A stretch of DNA of 64,000 nucleotides from Tachypleus tridentatus. Lineage: Eukaryota > Arthropoda > Merostomata > Xiphosura > Limulidae. Both the position numbers and the translations under genes were made by a program. Location: NCBI RefSeq assembly GCF_004210375.1, contig NC_134833.1, positions 148,358,127-148,422,126 of the forward strand. The letters run 5' to 3'. The notes beneath the pieces are model-generated. The model saw only the letters and a list, made by a program, of their open reading frames with translations. It had not been told where the DNA came from and ran no database searches. Below, piece by piece: positions 1 through 13,201 of the stretch; the first letter of the stretch is position 1; each line of letters begins with the position of its first letter.

Positions 1-3000
1 AGGCTGGCGAAGGCGCTACCACGGTCTCCAACGGAAGGTGTAGAACGTCGGCGTCGGGAGGCTGGCGAAGGCGCTACCACGGTCTCCAACGGAAGGTGTA
101 GAACGTCGGCGTCGGGAGGCTGGCGAAGGCGCTACCACGGTCTCCAACGGAAGGTGTAGAACGTCGGCGTCGGGAGGCTGGCGAAGGCGCTACCACGGTC
201 TCTCCAACGGAAGGTGTAGAACGTCGGCGTCGGGAGGCTGGCGAAGGCGCTACCACGGTCTCTCCAACGGAAGGTGTAGAACGTCGGCGTCGGGAGGCTG
301 GCGAAGGCGCTACCACGGTCTCTCCAACGGAAGGTGTAGAACGTCGGCGTCGGGAGGCTGGCGAAGGCGCTACCACGGTCTCCAACGGAAGGTGTAGAAC
401 GTCGGCGTCGGGAGGCTGGCGAAGGCGCTACCACGGTCTCTCCAACGGAAGGTGTAGAACGTCGGCGTCGGGAGGCTGGCGAAGGCGCTACCACGGTCTC
501 TCCAACGGAAGGTGTAGAACGTCGGCGTCGGGAGGCTGGCGAAGGCGCTACCACGGTCTCCAACGGAAGGTGTAGAACGTCGGCGTCGGGAGGCTGGCGA
601 AGGCGCTACCACGGTCTCCAACGGAAGGTGTAGAACGTCGGCGTCGGGAGGCTGGCGAAGGCGCTACCACGGTCTCTCCAACGGAAGGTGTAGAACGTCG
701 GCGTCGGGAGGCTGGCGAAGGCGCTACCACGGTCTCTCCAACGGAAGGTGTAGAACGTCGGCGTCGGGAGGCTGGCGAAGGCGCTACCACGGTCTCTCCA
801 ACGGAAGGTGTAGAACGTCGGCGTCGGGAGGCTGGCGAAGGCGCTACCACGGTCTCTCCAACGGAAGGTGTAGAACGTCGGCGTCGGGAGGCTGGCGAAG
901 GCGCTACCACGGTCTCCAACGGAAGGTGTAGAACGTCGGCGTCGGGAGGCTGGCGAAGGCGCTACCACGGTCTCTCCAACGGAAGGTGTAGAACGTCGGC
1001 GTCGGGAGGCTGGCGAAGGCGCTACCACGGTCTCTCCAACGGAAGGTGTAGAACGTCGGCGTCGGGAGGCTGGCGAAGGCGCTACCACGGTCTCTCCAAC
1101 GGAAGGTGTAGAACGTCGGCGTCGGGAGGCTGGCGAAGGCGCTACCACGGTCTCCAACGGAAGGTGTAGAACGTCGGCGTCGGGAGGCTGGCGAAGGCGC
1201 TACCACGGTCTCTCCAACGGAAGGTGTAGAACGTCGGCGTCGGGAGGCTGGCGAAGGCGCTACCACGGTCTCTCCAACGGAAGGTGTAGAACGTCGGCGT
1301 CGGGAGGCTGGCGAAGGCGCTACCACGGTCTCTCCAACGGAAGGTGTAGAACGTCGGCGTCGGGAGGCTGGCGAAGGCGCTACCACGGTCTCTCCAACGG
1401 AAGGTGTAGAACGTCGGCGTCGGGAGGCTGGCGAAGGCGCTACCACGGTCTCTCCAACGGAAGGTGTAGAACGTCGGCGTCGGGAGGCTGGCGAAGGCGC
1501 TACCACGGTCTCTCCAACGGAAGGTGTAGAACGTCGGCGTCGGAGGCTGGCGAAGGCGCTACCACGGTCTCTCCAACGGAAGGTGTAGAACGTCGGCGTC
1601 GGGAGGCTGGCGAAGGCGCTACCACGGTCTCCAACGGAAGGTGTAGAACGTCGGCGTCGGGAGGCTGGCGAAGGCGCTACCACGGTCTCTCCAACGGAAG
1701 GTGTAGAACGTCGGCGTCGGGAGGCTGGCGAAGGCGCTACCACGGTCTCCAACGGAAGGTGTAGAACGTCGGCGTCGGGAGGCTGGCGAAGGCGCTACCA
1801 CGGTCTCTCCAACGGAAGGTGTAGAACGTCGGCGTCGGGAGGCTGGCGAAGGCGCTACCACGGTCTCCAACGGAAGGTGTAGAACGTCGGCGTCGGGAGG
1901 CTGGCGAAGGCGCTACCACGGTCTCTCCAACGGAAGGTGTAGAACGTCGGCGTCGGGAGGCTGGCGAAGGCGCTACCACGGTCTCTCCAACGGAAGGTGT
2001 AGAACGTCGGCGTCGGGAGGCTGGCGAAGGCGCTACCACGGTCTCCAACGGAAGGTGTAGAACGTCGGCGTCGGGAGGCTGGCGAAGGCGCTACCACGGT
2101 CTCTCCAACGGAAGGTGTAGAACGTCGGCGTCGGGAGGCTGGCGAAGGCGCTACCACGGTCTCTCCAACGGAAGGTGTAGAACGTCGGCGTCGGGAGGCT
2201 GGCGAAGGCGCTACCACGGTCTCTCCAACGGAAGGTGTAGAACGTCGGCGTCGGGAGGCTGGCGAAGGCGCTACCACGGTCTCCAACGGAAGGTGTAGAA
2301 CGTCGGCGTCGGGAGGCTGGCGAAGGCGCTACCACGGTCTCCAACGGAAGGTGTAGAACGTCGGCGTCGGGAGGCTGGCGAAGGCGCTACCACGGTCTCC
2401 AACGGAAGGTGTAGAACGTCGGCGTCGGGAGGCTGGCGAAGGCGCTACCACGGTCTCTCCAACGGAAGGTGTAGAACGTCGGCGTCGGGAGGCTGGCGAA
2501 GGCGCTACCACGGTCTCTCCAACGGAAGGTGTAGAACGTCGGCGTCGGGAGGCTGGCGAAGGCGCTACCACGGTCTCTCCAACGGAAGGTGTAGAACGTC
2601 GGCGTCGGGAGGCTGGCGAAGGCGCTACCACGGTCTCTCCAACGGAAGGTGTAGAACGTCGGCGTCGGGAGGCTGGCGAAGGCGCTACCACGGTCTCTCC
2701 AACGGAAGGTGTAGAACGTCGGCGTCGGGAGGCTGGCGAAGGCGCTACCACGGTCTCTCCAACGGAAGGTGTAGAACGTCGGCGTCGGGAGGCTGGCGAA
2801 GGCGCTACCACGGTCTCCAACGGAAGGTGTAGAACGTCGGCGTCGGGAGGCTGGCGAAGGCGCTACCACGGTCTCCAACGGAAGGTGTAGAACGTCGGCG
2901 TCGGGAGGCTGGCGAAGGCGCTACCACGGTCTCCAACGGAAGGTGTAGAACGTCGGCGTCGGGAGGCTGGCGAAGGCGCTACCACGGTCTCCAACGGAAG

Positions 3001-6000
3001 GTGTAGAACGTCGGCGTCGGGAGGCTGGCGAAGGCGCTACCACGGTCTCTCCAACGGAAGGTGTAGAACGTCGGCGTCGGGAGGCTGGCGAAGGCGCTAC
3101 CACGGTCTCTCCAACGGAAGGTGTAGAACGTCGGCGTCGGGAGGCTGGCGAAGGCGCTACCACGGTCTCTCCAACGGAAGGTGTAGAACGTCGGCGTCGG
3201 GAGGCTGGCGAAGGCGCTACCACGGTCTCCAACGGAAGGTGTAGAACGTCGGCGTCGGGAGGCTGGCGAAGGCGCTACCACGGTCTCTCCAACGGAAGGT
3301 GTAGAACGTCGGCGTCGGGAGGCTGGCGAAGGCGCTACCACGGTCTCTCCAACGGAAGGTGTAGAACGTCGGCGTCGGGAGGCTGGCGAAGGCGCTACCA
3401 CGGTCTCTCCAACGGAAGGTGTAGAACGTCGGCGTCGGGAGGCTGGCGAAGGCGCTACCACGGTCTCCAACGGAAGGTGTAGAACGTCGGCGTCGGGAGG
3501 CTGGCGCTAGGCGCTCTCTCCAACGGAAGGTGTAGAACGTCGGCGTCGGGAGGCTGGCGAAGGCGCTACCACGGTCTCTCCAACGGAAGGTGTAGAACGT
3601 CGGCGTCGGGAGGCTGGCGAAGGCGCTACCACGGTCTCCAACGGAAGGTGTAGAACGTCGGCGTCGGGAGGCTGGCGAAGGCGCTACCACGGTCTCCAAC
3701 GGAAGGTGTAGAACGTCGGCGTCGGGAGGCTGGCGAAGGCGCTACCACGGTCTCTCCAACGGAAGGTGTAGAACGTCGGCGTCGGGAGGCTGGCGAAGGC
3801 GCTACCACGGTCTCCAACGGAAGGTGTAGAACGTCGGCGTCGGGAGGCTGGCGAAGGCGCTACCACGGTCTCTCCAACGGAAGGTGTAGAACGTCGGCGT
3901 CGGGAGGCTGGCGAAGGCGCTACCACGGTCTCTCCAACGGAAGGTGTAGAACGTCGGCGTCGGGAGGCTGGCGAAGGCGCTACCACGGTCTCCAACGGAA
4001 GGTGTAGAACGTCGGCGTCGGGAGGCTGGCGAAGGCGCTACCACGGTCTCTCCAACGGAAGGTGTAGAACGTCGGCGTCGGGAGGCTGGCGAAGGCGCTA
4101 CCACGGTCTCCAACGGAAGGTGTAGAACGTCGGCGTCGGGAGGCTGGCGAAGGCGCTACCACGGTCTCTCCAACGGAAGGTGTAGAACGTCGGCGTCGGG
4201 AGGCTGGCGAAGGCGCTACCACGGTCTCTCCAACGGAAGGTGTAGAACGTCGGCGTCGGGAGGCTGGCGAAGGCGCTACCACGGTCTCTCCAACGGAAGG
4301 TGTAGAACGTCGGCGTCGGGAGGCTGGCGAAGGCGCTACCACGGTCTCTCCAACGGAAGGTGTAGAACGTCGGCGTCGGGAGGCTGGCGAAGGCGCTACC
4401 ACGGTCTCTCCAACGGAAGGTGTAGAACGTCGGCGTCGGGAGGCTGGCGAAGGCGCTACCACGGTCTCTCCAACGGAAGGTGTAGAACGTCGGCGTCGGG
4501 AGGCTGGCGAAGGCGCTACCACGGTCTCCAACGGAAGGTGTAGAACGTCGGCGTCGGGAGGCTGGCGAAGGCGCTACCACGGTCTCCAACGGAAGGTGTA
4601 GAACGTCGGCGTCGGGAGGCTGGCGAAGGCGCTACCACGGTCTCTCCAACGGAAGGTGTAGAACGTCGGCGTCGGGAGGCTGGCGAAGGCGCTACCACGG
4701 TCTCTCCAACGGAAGGTGTAGAACGTCGGCGTCGGGAGGCTGGCGAAGGCGCTACCACGGTCTCTCCAACGGAAGGTGTAGAACGTCGGCGTCGGGAGGC
4801 TGGCGAAGGCGCTACCACGGTCTCCAACGGAAGGTGTAGAACGTCGGCGTCGGGAGGCTGGCGAAGGCGCTACCACGGTCTCTCCAACGGAAGGTGTAGA
4901 ACGTCGGCGTCGGGAGGCTGGCGAAGGCGCTACCACGGTCTCCAACGGAAGGTGTAGAACGTCGGCGTCGGGAGGCTGGCGAAGGCGCTACCACGGTCTC
5001 TCCAACGGAAGGTGTAGAACGTCGGCGTCGGGAGGCTGGCGAAGGCGCTACCACGGTCTCCAACGGAAGGTGTAGAACGTCGGCGTCGGGAGGCTGGCGA
5101 AGGCGCTACCACGGTCTCTCCAACGGAAGGTGTAGAACGTCGGCGTCGGGAGGCTGGCGAAGGCGCTACCACGGTCTCTCCAACGGAAGGTGTAGAACGT
5201 CGGCGTCGGGAGGCTGGCGAAGGCGCTACCACGGTCTCCAACGGAAGGTGTAGAACGTCGGCGTCGGGAGGCTGGCGAAGGCGCTACCACGGTCTCTCCA
5301 ACGGAAGGTGTAGAACGTCGGCGTCGGGAGGCTGGCGAAGGCGCTACCACGGTCTCTCCAACGGAAGGTGTAGAACGTCGGCGTCGGGAGGCTGGCGAAG
5401 GCGCTACCACGGTCTCTCCAACGGAAGGTGTAGAACGTCGGCGTCGGGAGGCTGGCGAAGGCGCTACCACGGTCTCTCCAACGGAAGGTGTAGAACGTCG
5501 GCGTCGGGAGGCTGGCGAAGGCGCTACCACGGTCTCCAACGGAAGGTGTAGAACGTCGGCGTCGGGAGGCTGGCGAAGGCGCTACCACGGTCTCTCCAAC
5601 GGAAGGTGTAGAACGTCGGCGTCGGGAGGCTGGCGAAGGCGCTACCACGGTCTCCAACGGAAGGTGTAGAACGTCGGCGTCGGGAGGCTGGCGAAGGCGC
5701 TACCACGGTCTCCAACGGAAGGTGTAGAACGTCGGCGTCGGGAGGCTGGCGAAGGCGCTACCACGGTCTCTCCAACGGAAGGTGTAGAACGTCGGCGTCG
5801 GGAGGCTGGCGAAGGCGCTACCACGGTCTCTCCAACGGAAGGTGTAGAACGTCGGCGTCGGGAGGCTGGCGAAGGCGCTACCACGGTCTCTCCAACGGAA
5901 GGTGTAGAACGTCGGCGTCGGGAGGCTGGCGAAGGCGCTACCACGGTCTCTCCAACGGAAGGTGTAGAACGTCGGCGTCGGGAGGCTGGCGAAGGCGCTA

Positions 6001-8157
6001 CCACGGTCTCCAACGGAAGGTGTAGAACGTCGGCGTCGGGAGGCTGGCGAAGGCGCTACCACGGTCTCCAACGGAAGGTGTAGAACGTCGGCGTCGGGAG
6101 GCTGGCGAAGGCGCTACCACGGTCTCTCCAACGGAAGGTGTAGAACGTCGGCGTCGGGAGGCTGGCGAAGGCGCTACCACGGTCTCTCCAACGGAAGGTG
6201 TAGAACGTCGGCGTCGGGAGGCTGGCGAAGGCGCTACCACGGTCTCTCCAACGGAAGGTGTAGAACGTCGGCGTCGGGAGGCTGGCGAAGGCGCTACCAC
6301 GGTCTCTCCAACGGAAGGTGTAGAACGTCGGCGTCGGGAGGCTGGCGAAGGCGCTACCACGGTCTCCAACGGAAGGTGTAGAACGTCGGCGTCGGGAGGC
6401 TGGCGAAGGCGCTACCACGGTCTCTCCAACGGAAGGTGTAGAACGTCGGCGTCGGGAGGCTGGCGAAGGCGCTACCACGGTCTCCAACGGAAGGTGTAGA
6501 ACGTCGGCGTCGGGAGGCTGGCGAAGGCGCTACCACGGTCTCTCCAACGGAAGGTGTAGAACGTCGGCGTCGGGAGGCTGGCGAAGGCGCTACCACGGTC
6601 TCCAACGGAAGGTGTAGAACGTCGGCGTCGGGAGGCTGGCGAAGGCGCTACCACGGTCTCTCCAACGGAAGGTGTAGAACGTCGGCGTCGGGAGGCTGGC
6701 GAAGGCGCTACCACGGTCTCTCCAACGGAAGGTGTAGAACGTCGGCGTCGGGAGGCTGGCGAAGGCGCTACCACGGTCTCTCCAACGGAAGGTGTAGAAC
6801 GTCGGCGTCGGGAGGCTGGCGAAGGCGCTACCACGGTCTCTCCAACGGAAGGTGTAGAACGTCGGCGTCGGGAGGCTGGCGAAGGCGCTACCACGGTCTC
6901 CAACGGAAGGTGTAGAACGTCGGCGTCGGGAGGCTGGCGAAGGCGCTACCACGGTCTCTCCAACGGAAGGTGTAGAACGTCGGCGTCGGGAGGCTGGCGA
7001 AGGCGCTACCACGGTCTCTCCAACGGAAGGTGTAGAACGTCGGCGTCGGGAGGCTGGCGAAGGCGCTACCACGGTCTCCAACGGAAGGTGTAGAACGTCG
7101 GCGTCGGGAGGCTGGCGAAGGCGCTACCACGGTCTCCAACGGAAGGTGTAGAACGTCGGCGTCGGGAGGCTGGCGAAGGCGCTACCACGGTCTCCAACGG
7201 AAGGTGTAGAACGTCGGCGTCGGGAGGCTGGCGAAGGCGCTACCACGGTCTCTCCAACGGAAGGTGTAGAACGTCGGCGTCGGGAGGCTGGCGAAGGCGC
7301 TACCACGGTCTCTCCAACGGAAGGTGTAGAACGTCGGCGTCGGGAGGCTGGCGAAGGCGCTACCACGGTCTCTCCAACGGAAGGTGTAGAACGTCGGCGT
7401 CGGGAGGCTGGCGAAGGCGCTACCACGGTCTCTCCAACGGAAGGTGTAGAACGTCGGCGTCGGGAGGCTGGCGAAGGCGCTACCACGGTCTCTCCAACGG
7501 AAGGTGTAGAACGTCGGCGTCGGGAGGCTGGCGAAGGCGCTACCACGGTCTCCAACGGAAGGTGTAGAACGTCGGCGTCGGGAGGCTGGCGAAGGCGCTA
7601 CCACGGTCTCTCCAACGGAAGGTGTAGAACGTCGGCGTCGGGAGGCTGGCGAAGGCGCTACCACGGTCTCCAACGGAAGGTGTAGAACGTCGGCGTCGGG
7701 AGGCTGGCGAAGGCGCTACCACGGTCTCCAACGGAAGGTGTAGAACGTCGGCGTCGGGAGGCTGGCGAAGGCGCTACCACGGTCTCTCCAACGGAAGGTG
7801 TAGAACGTCGGCGTCGGGAGGCTGGCGAAGGCGCTACCACGGTCTCCAACGGAAGGTGTAGAACGTCGGCGTCGGGAGGCTGGCGAAGGCGCTACCACGG
7901 TCTCTCCAACGGAAGGTGTAGAACGTCGGCGTCGGGAGGCTGGCGAAGGCGCTACCACGGTCTCTCCAACGGAAGGTGTAGAACGTCGGCGTCGGGAGGC
8001 TGGCGAAGGCGCTACCACGGTCTCTCCAACGGAAGGTGTAGAACGTCGGCGTCGGGAGGCTGGCGAAGGCGCTACCACGGTCTCTCCAACGGAAGGTGTA
8101 GAACGTCGGCGTCGGGAGGCTGGCGAAGGCGCTACCACGGTCTCTCCAACGGAAGGT
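1..8157 (+). repeat. Highly homogeneous 60/58-bp tandem array
   Basis: About 137 near-identical units fill the first 8.16 kb. The common unit is 60 bp with 39 G/C bases and eight CpG. A second class is 58 bp, lacking one TC of the CTCT run, and is scattered irregularly (for example near 140, 378, 556, 914, 2395, 2871, 7841). Single oddities are a 1-bp loss near 1543 and a rearranged unit near 3505-3517. Point substitutions are almost absent, unlike the diverged arrays of copies B and E, which implies recent expansion or strong homogenisation. Confidence 0.97.
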
Positions 8158-8163
8158 CATTAA
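1..8163 (+). CDS. Copy A: giant repeat-protein gene, 3' part only, frame interrupted as sequenced
   Basis: This is the 3' part of the largest family member; its start lies left of the window. It consists wholly of tandem units encoding GVERRRREAGEGATTVSPTE and ends, as in the sister copies, with GH and a TAA stop at 8161-8163. About 48 of some 137 units lack a TC in the ggtctctcc segment and are 58 bp long. Each moves the frame, and one of the three frames has a TAG in every unit, so no single reading frame crosses the array. The last coherent stretch, about 7853-8163, reads five units in the family frame. If the 2-bp losses were sequencing or consensus errors, the array would encode roughly 2,700 residues. 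If they are real, the copy is a pseudogene or an expanded satellite. No known family is recognised; a role as secreted peptide precursor or structural repeat protein is inference. Confidence 0.6.
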
Positions 8164-8520
8164 CTAGAACTATGGACTCTTTTTAATAAAATATTGTGGT
8201 GTCATTCGCTTATTTGTAACAATTGTGTTATCTGTATAAATTAAAATTGTACAATTCTTTATCGTTCTTTAAGAACTGGTGTTTCGGAAGTTTTCCTTGG
8301 TTTATGAAACTTCATTCAACAGCACCACGAAAAAGCTTCCTTTGTAATAAAGGAAAGATGCATCTACAGTTACTGTAATTCAGTGTTGATACCCGTAATG
8401 TACATACATAACCAAATTTATATCGGTCTGTATTTCTATTCCTTCTCAAAAAACCTATTACAAACTTCACTTTAAAACCGAAAAACTTTCCTTCACTCTG
8501 ATACAATTATTACAGCGTTT
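8164..8520 (+). promoter_or_regulatory. Copy A 3' UTR and 3' flank with AATAAA
   Basis: The segment after the TAA is conserved after all five gene copies. It contains a poly(A) signal AATAAA at 8185-8190, about 22 bp past the stop, followed by the TTGTGGTGTCATTCGC segment and a shared flank containing AATAAAGG near 8347. The match to the sister copies fades near 8520, where the satellite begins. Cleavage probably falls shortly after 8200, by analogy with animal poly(A) sites. Confidence 0.75.
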
Positions 8521-11500
8521 TTCTGAGCATTTATTGCTTATTCCGTTTTGCATTATCTAACCGAACGTTGATATCAATGTCTTCATTCTTGAACATTCAA
8601 ATATCTATTCTTGCCATTCTGTATATCCAACACCCGAAACTGTCTTCTTCGTTGTATTACTCACCACTTCGCATCTATTCTTCTTCGTTTTACTATTTGA
8701 AATTCATTGACCTGTCCTTTACATTTTTGTTATAATCTGGCACCCAGATCTTTATTTTTCACGTAAATTCTATTTGTATCATATCCATAACACTATTCTT
8801 CCTCGTCTTCATAAGTATTGTATGTAGAAATCTGTTCTTTCCTTTTTTCTAAATATTTATTCCTCAGATGTCCGGTTTGCATTATCTTACTGACTGCATG
8901 ATATTAAGGTCTCTATTTTTCATCCTCTTCCTAATTGACACTGAAATCTCAATTCTTGCCATTCTATATATCTAACAAACAAATATCTATTGTTCGTTCT
9001 ACTTTCCATCCACATCTCTATTCTTCTTCGTCTTTCAATATTGTAATCCTATATCTATTCTAAATAATTTTATAAAAATCTGGCATTCAGATCTTTATTA
9101 TTCAACTACCTTTTAACTGTGTGACCACATCTCTATTCTTCATCGTCTTCCTATGCACTTAACATCATGTAAGAATCTCTATTCTTACATTTTTTCAAAG
9201 CACTTATTCCTCCGATCTCCATTTTGCATTATCTTGCCAACCACATGATATCCAGGTCTCTATTTTTCATCCTCTTCCTAACTATTTCACACTGAAATCT
9301 TAATTTTTACCATTCAGTGTATCTAACACCCAAATATCTATTCTTTGTTGTATTACCCACATCTCTATTCTTCGTCTTGCTATTTGAAATTCGTATATCT
9401 ATTCTTCATATTTTATAAAAATCTGGCATGCAAATCTTATTTTTCACCTTTATTTTAACTGTTTGACATCCATATCTCTTTTTCAACACTTTCATAAGTA
9501 TTTGTATTCCACATCTCTATTCAAACCTTTTTTCTAAGAATTTATTTCTTAGATCTCCATTTTGCATTAAATTACCCATTGCTTGACCTTCATGTCCCTA
9601 TTATTCATCGTCTTGCTATCTATTTCACAACCAAATCTATATTTTTCTTTTTCTATATATCTAACACCCAAATCTCTATTCTTCGTTGTATAACCAACAA
9701 GTTCCAATTCCAACATCTCCATTCTTCTTCGTCTTGCTATTTTATAATCATATATCTATTCTTCATAATTTTATAAAAATCTAGCATTCAGATCTTTACT
9801 CTTCAACTACCTTTTAACTGTGTGACCTCTATATCTCTATTCTTCATCGACTTGCTATGTATTTAACATCTTAATCTCTATTCTTTCCTTTTCTCTAATC
9901 ATTGATTCCTCATATCTTCATTTTGCATTATCTTATTGACCGCACGATATCCAGGTCTCTTTTTCTTATCCTCTACCTAACTATTTCACACCCAAATCTC
10001 TATTCTTCTTTCTATTACCAACCACTTCCCACCCACATCTCTATTCTTTCTTCGCATTGCTATTACAAATTCATATGCTCTTCATCATATTTTTACAAAG
10101 GCATGGCATCCAAATCTTTATTTTCCATTTATTTTAACTGTTTGACATCCATATCTATATTCGTCATTGCCTTGCTAATTGTTTGAGATCCAAATCTTTA
10201 TTGATACTCTTTACTAAGTATTCATTCCTCAGATTTCCATTTTGCATTATCTTACTCAATGCTTGACATCCAGGTCTCTATTCTTGAATGTTTTTAACAT
10301 TTTAACTATTTAACATTCAAATATCTATTTTTGCCATTTTATATATCTCACACCCAAATATTTATTCTTCGTTGTGTTCATACATTTTTCTTTTGTATTT
10401 ATTCCTCAGATCTCCATTTTGCATTATCTTATTGAACGTTGACATCCAAGTCTCCATTCTTGAACTCTTTCTAACTATTTGACATTCAAATATCTATTCT
10501 TACCATTCTATATATATAACACTCAAATTCTATTCTTCGTTGTATTATTCACCACTTCCCATCCATACTTTTATTCTTCTTCGTTTTACTATTTGAAATT
10601 CATAGACCTCTCATTCACATTTTTATAAAAATCTGGCATCCAGATCTTTATTTTTCACATAACTTTTAATTGTTTCACATCCGTATCTTTATTCCTCGTC
10701 GTCTTTTTTAGTATGGGATGTAGAAATATTTATTCTTACCTTTTTTTAAATATTTATTCCTCAGATCTCCATTTTGCATTATGTTTCCACGTCTTGGCAT
10801 CCAAGTATCTATTTTACATCCTCTTCCTAACTATTTCATACTCAAATCTCTATTCTTCCCATTATATATATCTATCACCCAAATCTCTATTCTTCAATGT
10901 ATTACCCTCAACCTCCACCCACATCTCTATTCTTCTTCATCTTGCTATTTGAAATTCATATATCTATTTTTCATATTTTTATAACCATCTGGCTTCCACA
11001 TCTTTATTGTTCATCTACTTTTTAACTCTTTGACATTCATATCTTTATTCTTCATTGCCTTGCTAATTATATGACATCCGAATATCTATTCATACCTTTT
11101 TGTAAGTATATATTTCTCAGTTCTCCATTTTGCATTATCTTGCCGAACTTTTCACATCCAGGTCTCTGTTCTTCATCGTCTTGCTAACTATTTGACACCC
11201 AAATCTCTATTTTTGTCCTTCTTTCTATTGAACACCCAAATTTCTATTCCTTGTATTAAAGACCACTTGCTACCCAGTACTGTACTTTTCATCGTCTTGC
11301 TATTTGAGCTTCATATATCTATTCTTCATATTTTTGTAACTATCTGACTTTTATATCGTTATTCTTCACCTACGTTTCAACTATTTGACATGTAAATCTT
11401 ATTCTTCGTCGCATTTCTTACTATTTGACACCCAAATATCCACTCTTGTCCTTCTATTAAATTAACACCCAAAACTCTACTATTAGTTCTATTATCCACC

Positions 11501-12106
11501 ACTTCCCACCCAGATCTCTTTCTTTCTTCGTCTATCTACTTGAAATTCATCAATCGACTCTTCATATTTTTATAACTATCTCGCTTCCATATTTTTTATT
11601 GTTCACCTACCTTTTAACTGTTTCACGCCCACATCTCTCTTTGTTTATCGCCTTGCTAATTATTTGACATCCGAATTCCATTCTTTACCTTTTTTTCTAA
11701 ATATTTATCCCTCACACCTCCATTTAGCAATATCTTACCGACCGCTTGACATCCAGGTCTCTATTTTGCTGACGATTTGACACTCAAATCTCTATTCTTG
11801 TCCTTCTATCTATTAGACTCCCAAATCTATATTTTTTCTTCTATTACCCACCACTTTCCAATCGGATCTCCATTTTCATCTTGTTACTATTTGAAATTCA
11901 TATATATATTATTCATATTTTTATAACTATCTGGCTCCAACATCATTTTTCTTCACCTACTTTCTAACTACTTATCCCTCACACCTCTATCAGATCTTTA
12001 TTTTTCACCTAACTTTTAATTGTTTGATATTCATATCTCTATTCTTCATCGTCTTCCTTAGTTTTGGATGTAGAAATCCCTATTCTTACCTTTTTTTCAA
12101 TATATA

Positions 12107-13201
12107 CTTTTCAAAATAAGAAACGCAAAAGGTAAATTTTGAGACATATTGTTAACAAGTTTATTCCGGGTAGTTCTGTATGACATGTGTGAAACTTTGC
12201 ACATTCACTGCTGAACATCCAAAGTTTGCAAACACGAAGTCCACGCTCACTAGTTGAAGTTTAACGTCACTCAACGTCAATAACGAGTATGCCCCCCGTG
12301 AGCATCAATAACTGCTTGGCATCTCCTGCCCATGGAAGCGATGAGATGACGAATCACATCCTGTGGAATGGCTGTCCACTCAGCCGAAAAAGCTGCTGCA
12401 AGCTGAGGTAGAGTCTGCGGTTGAGATTGTCGCCGTTGCAGACGTCGGTCCAACTCGTCCCAAAGATGTTCGATGGGATTTATACCTGGTGATCTGGAGG
12501 GCCAGAGAAGAACGTTGATGTTTTAATGTGTCAAGAAGACAGTGGTGAGTCGAGCTGTGTAAGGACGGACGTTGTCATGTTGAGAAACGTCGTTGACGTT
12601 CACCATGATGGGTTGCACATGAGGCCTAAGAATTTCGTCGACGGGTGCGTACGGTCTGATCGGAAATCCTACACAGCCCTGGTATGGTTGAGGCAGTAGA
12701 CGTCGCAGTGGTGGTCCTATCCCGAAGGTGACAAAACCGGATGTAGCAATCTTGTGCGGGCGTGGTCACACGAGGTCTGCCAGATCGTGGACGGTCATAA
12801 GTTCATCCATGTTGTTAGTGACGATTCCATAGCCTTGTGATGGTGCTTAAATGGACATTCACAGCTCAGGCAACATTTCATCGAGATTCGCCTGCTTCCA
12901 AGCGACCAATGGCGTTCAGTCAATCTTGGCATAACTGTATTGCGTGTCGGTGGCTCAACACTGAGCTATGGAAACCGAGAACCCGTCACTTTTTATAGGG
13001 ATTTATTGGACACGAATGGGTTTTGGCGAAAAATCCGTTGTTTTCCTCTCTTTTCAAAGTGCACAACTTTTATTGTCATTTTGGTCTGACATCAGTGCCT
13101 TAACACGTGTAACATTTCATACTCTGAGCTTGTAACGTTATTACATATATTTCTCTTTAAAATAACAAAAATATCCCTTTCGCGTTTCTTTTTTTCAAGA
13201 G
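12107..13201 (-). mobile_element. Tc1-like DNA transposon, degenerate (copy after A)
   Basis: The ends are inverted repeats of the form CTYTTSAAAAWAAGAAACGC, flanked by TA (12105-12106 and 13202-13203), the Tc1/mariner target. The minus strand carries decayed Tc1 transposase, closely matching the copy at 40463-41553 where the motif DINPIEHLWDELDRR is readable. Here there are stops and frameshifts, so it cannot make transposase. It sits at the same satellite position as the copy after gene C, so it was duplicated with the satellite. Confidence 0.9.

Noticed and set aside
1-8157. Regular direct repeats as a CRISPR array
   Set aside because: Units are head-to-tail without unique spacers, encode protein, and lie in eukaryotic DNA with TATA/AATAAA signals and DNA transposons.
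74-8160. Many overlapping minus-strand open frames of 60-280 residues in the array (TVVAPSPASRRRRSTPSVGE and DRGSAFASLPTPTFYTFRWR repeats)
   Set aside because: They are the antisense of the 60-bp repeat, start only at non-ATG codons created by 58-bp units, and have no leader. The same antisense frames appear in copies B-E, where the + strand has promoter, leader and poly(A) signal.
1-8160. GC-rich segment as bacterial contamination or horizontal transfer
   Set aside because: The same repeat occurs in four other copies embedded in AT-rich DNA with shared flanks, so it is native to this genome.
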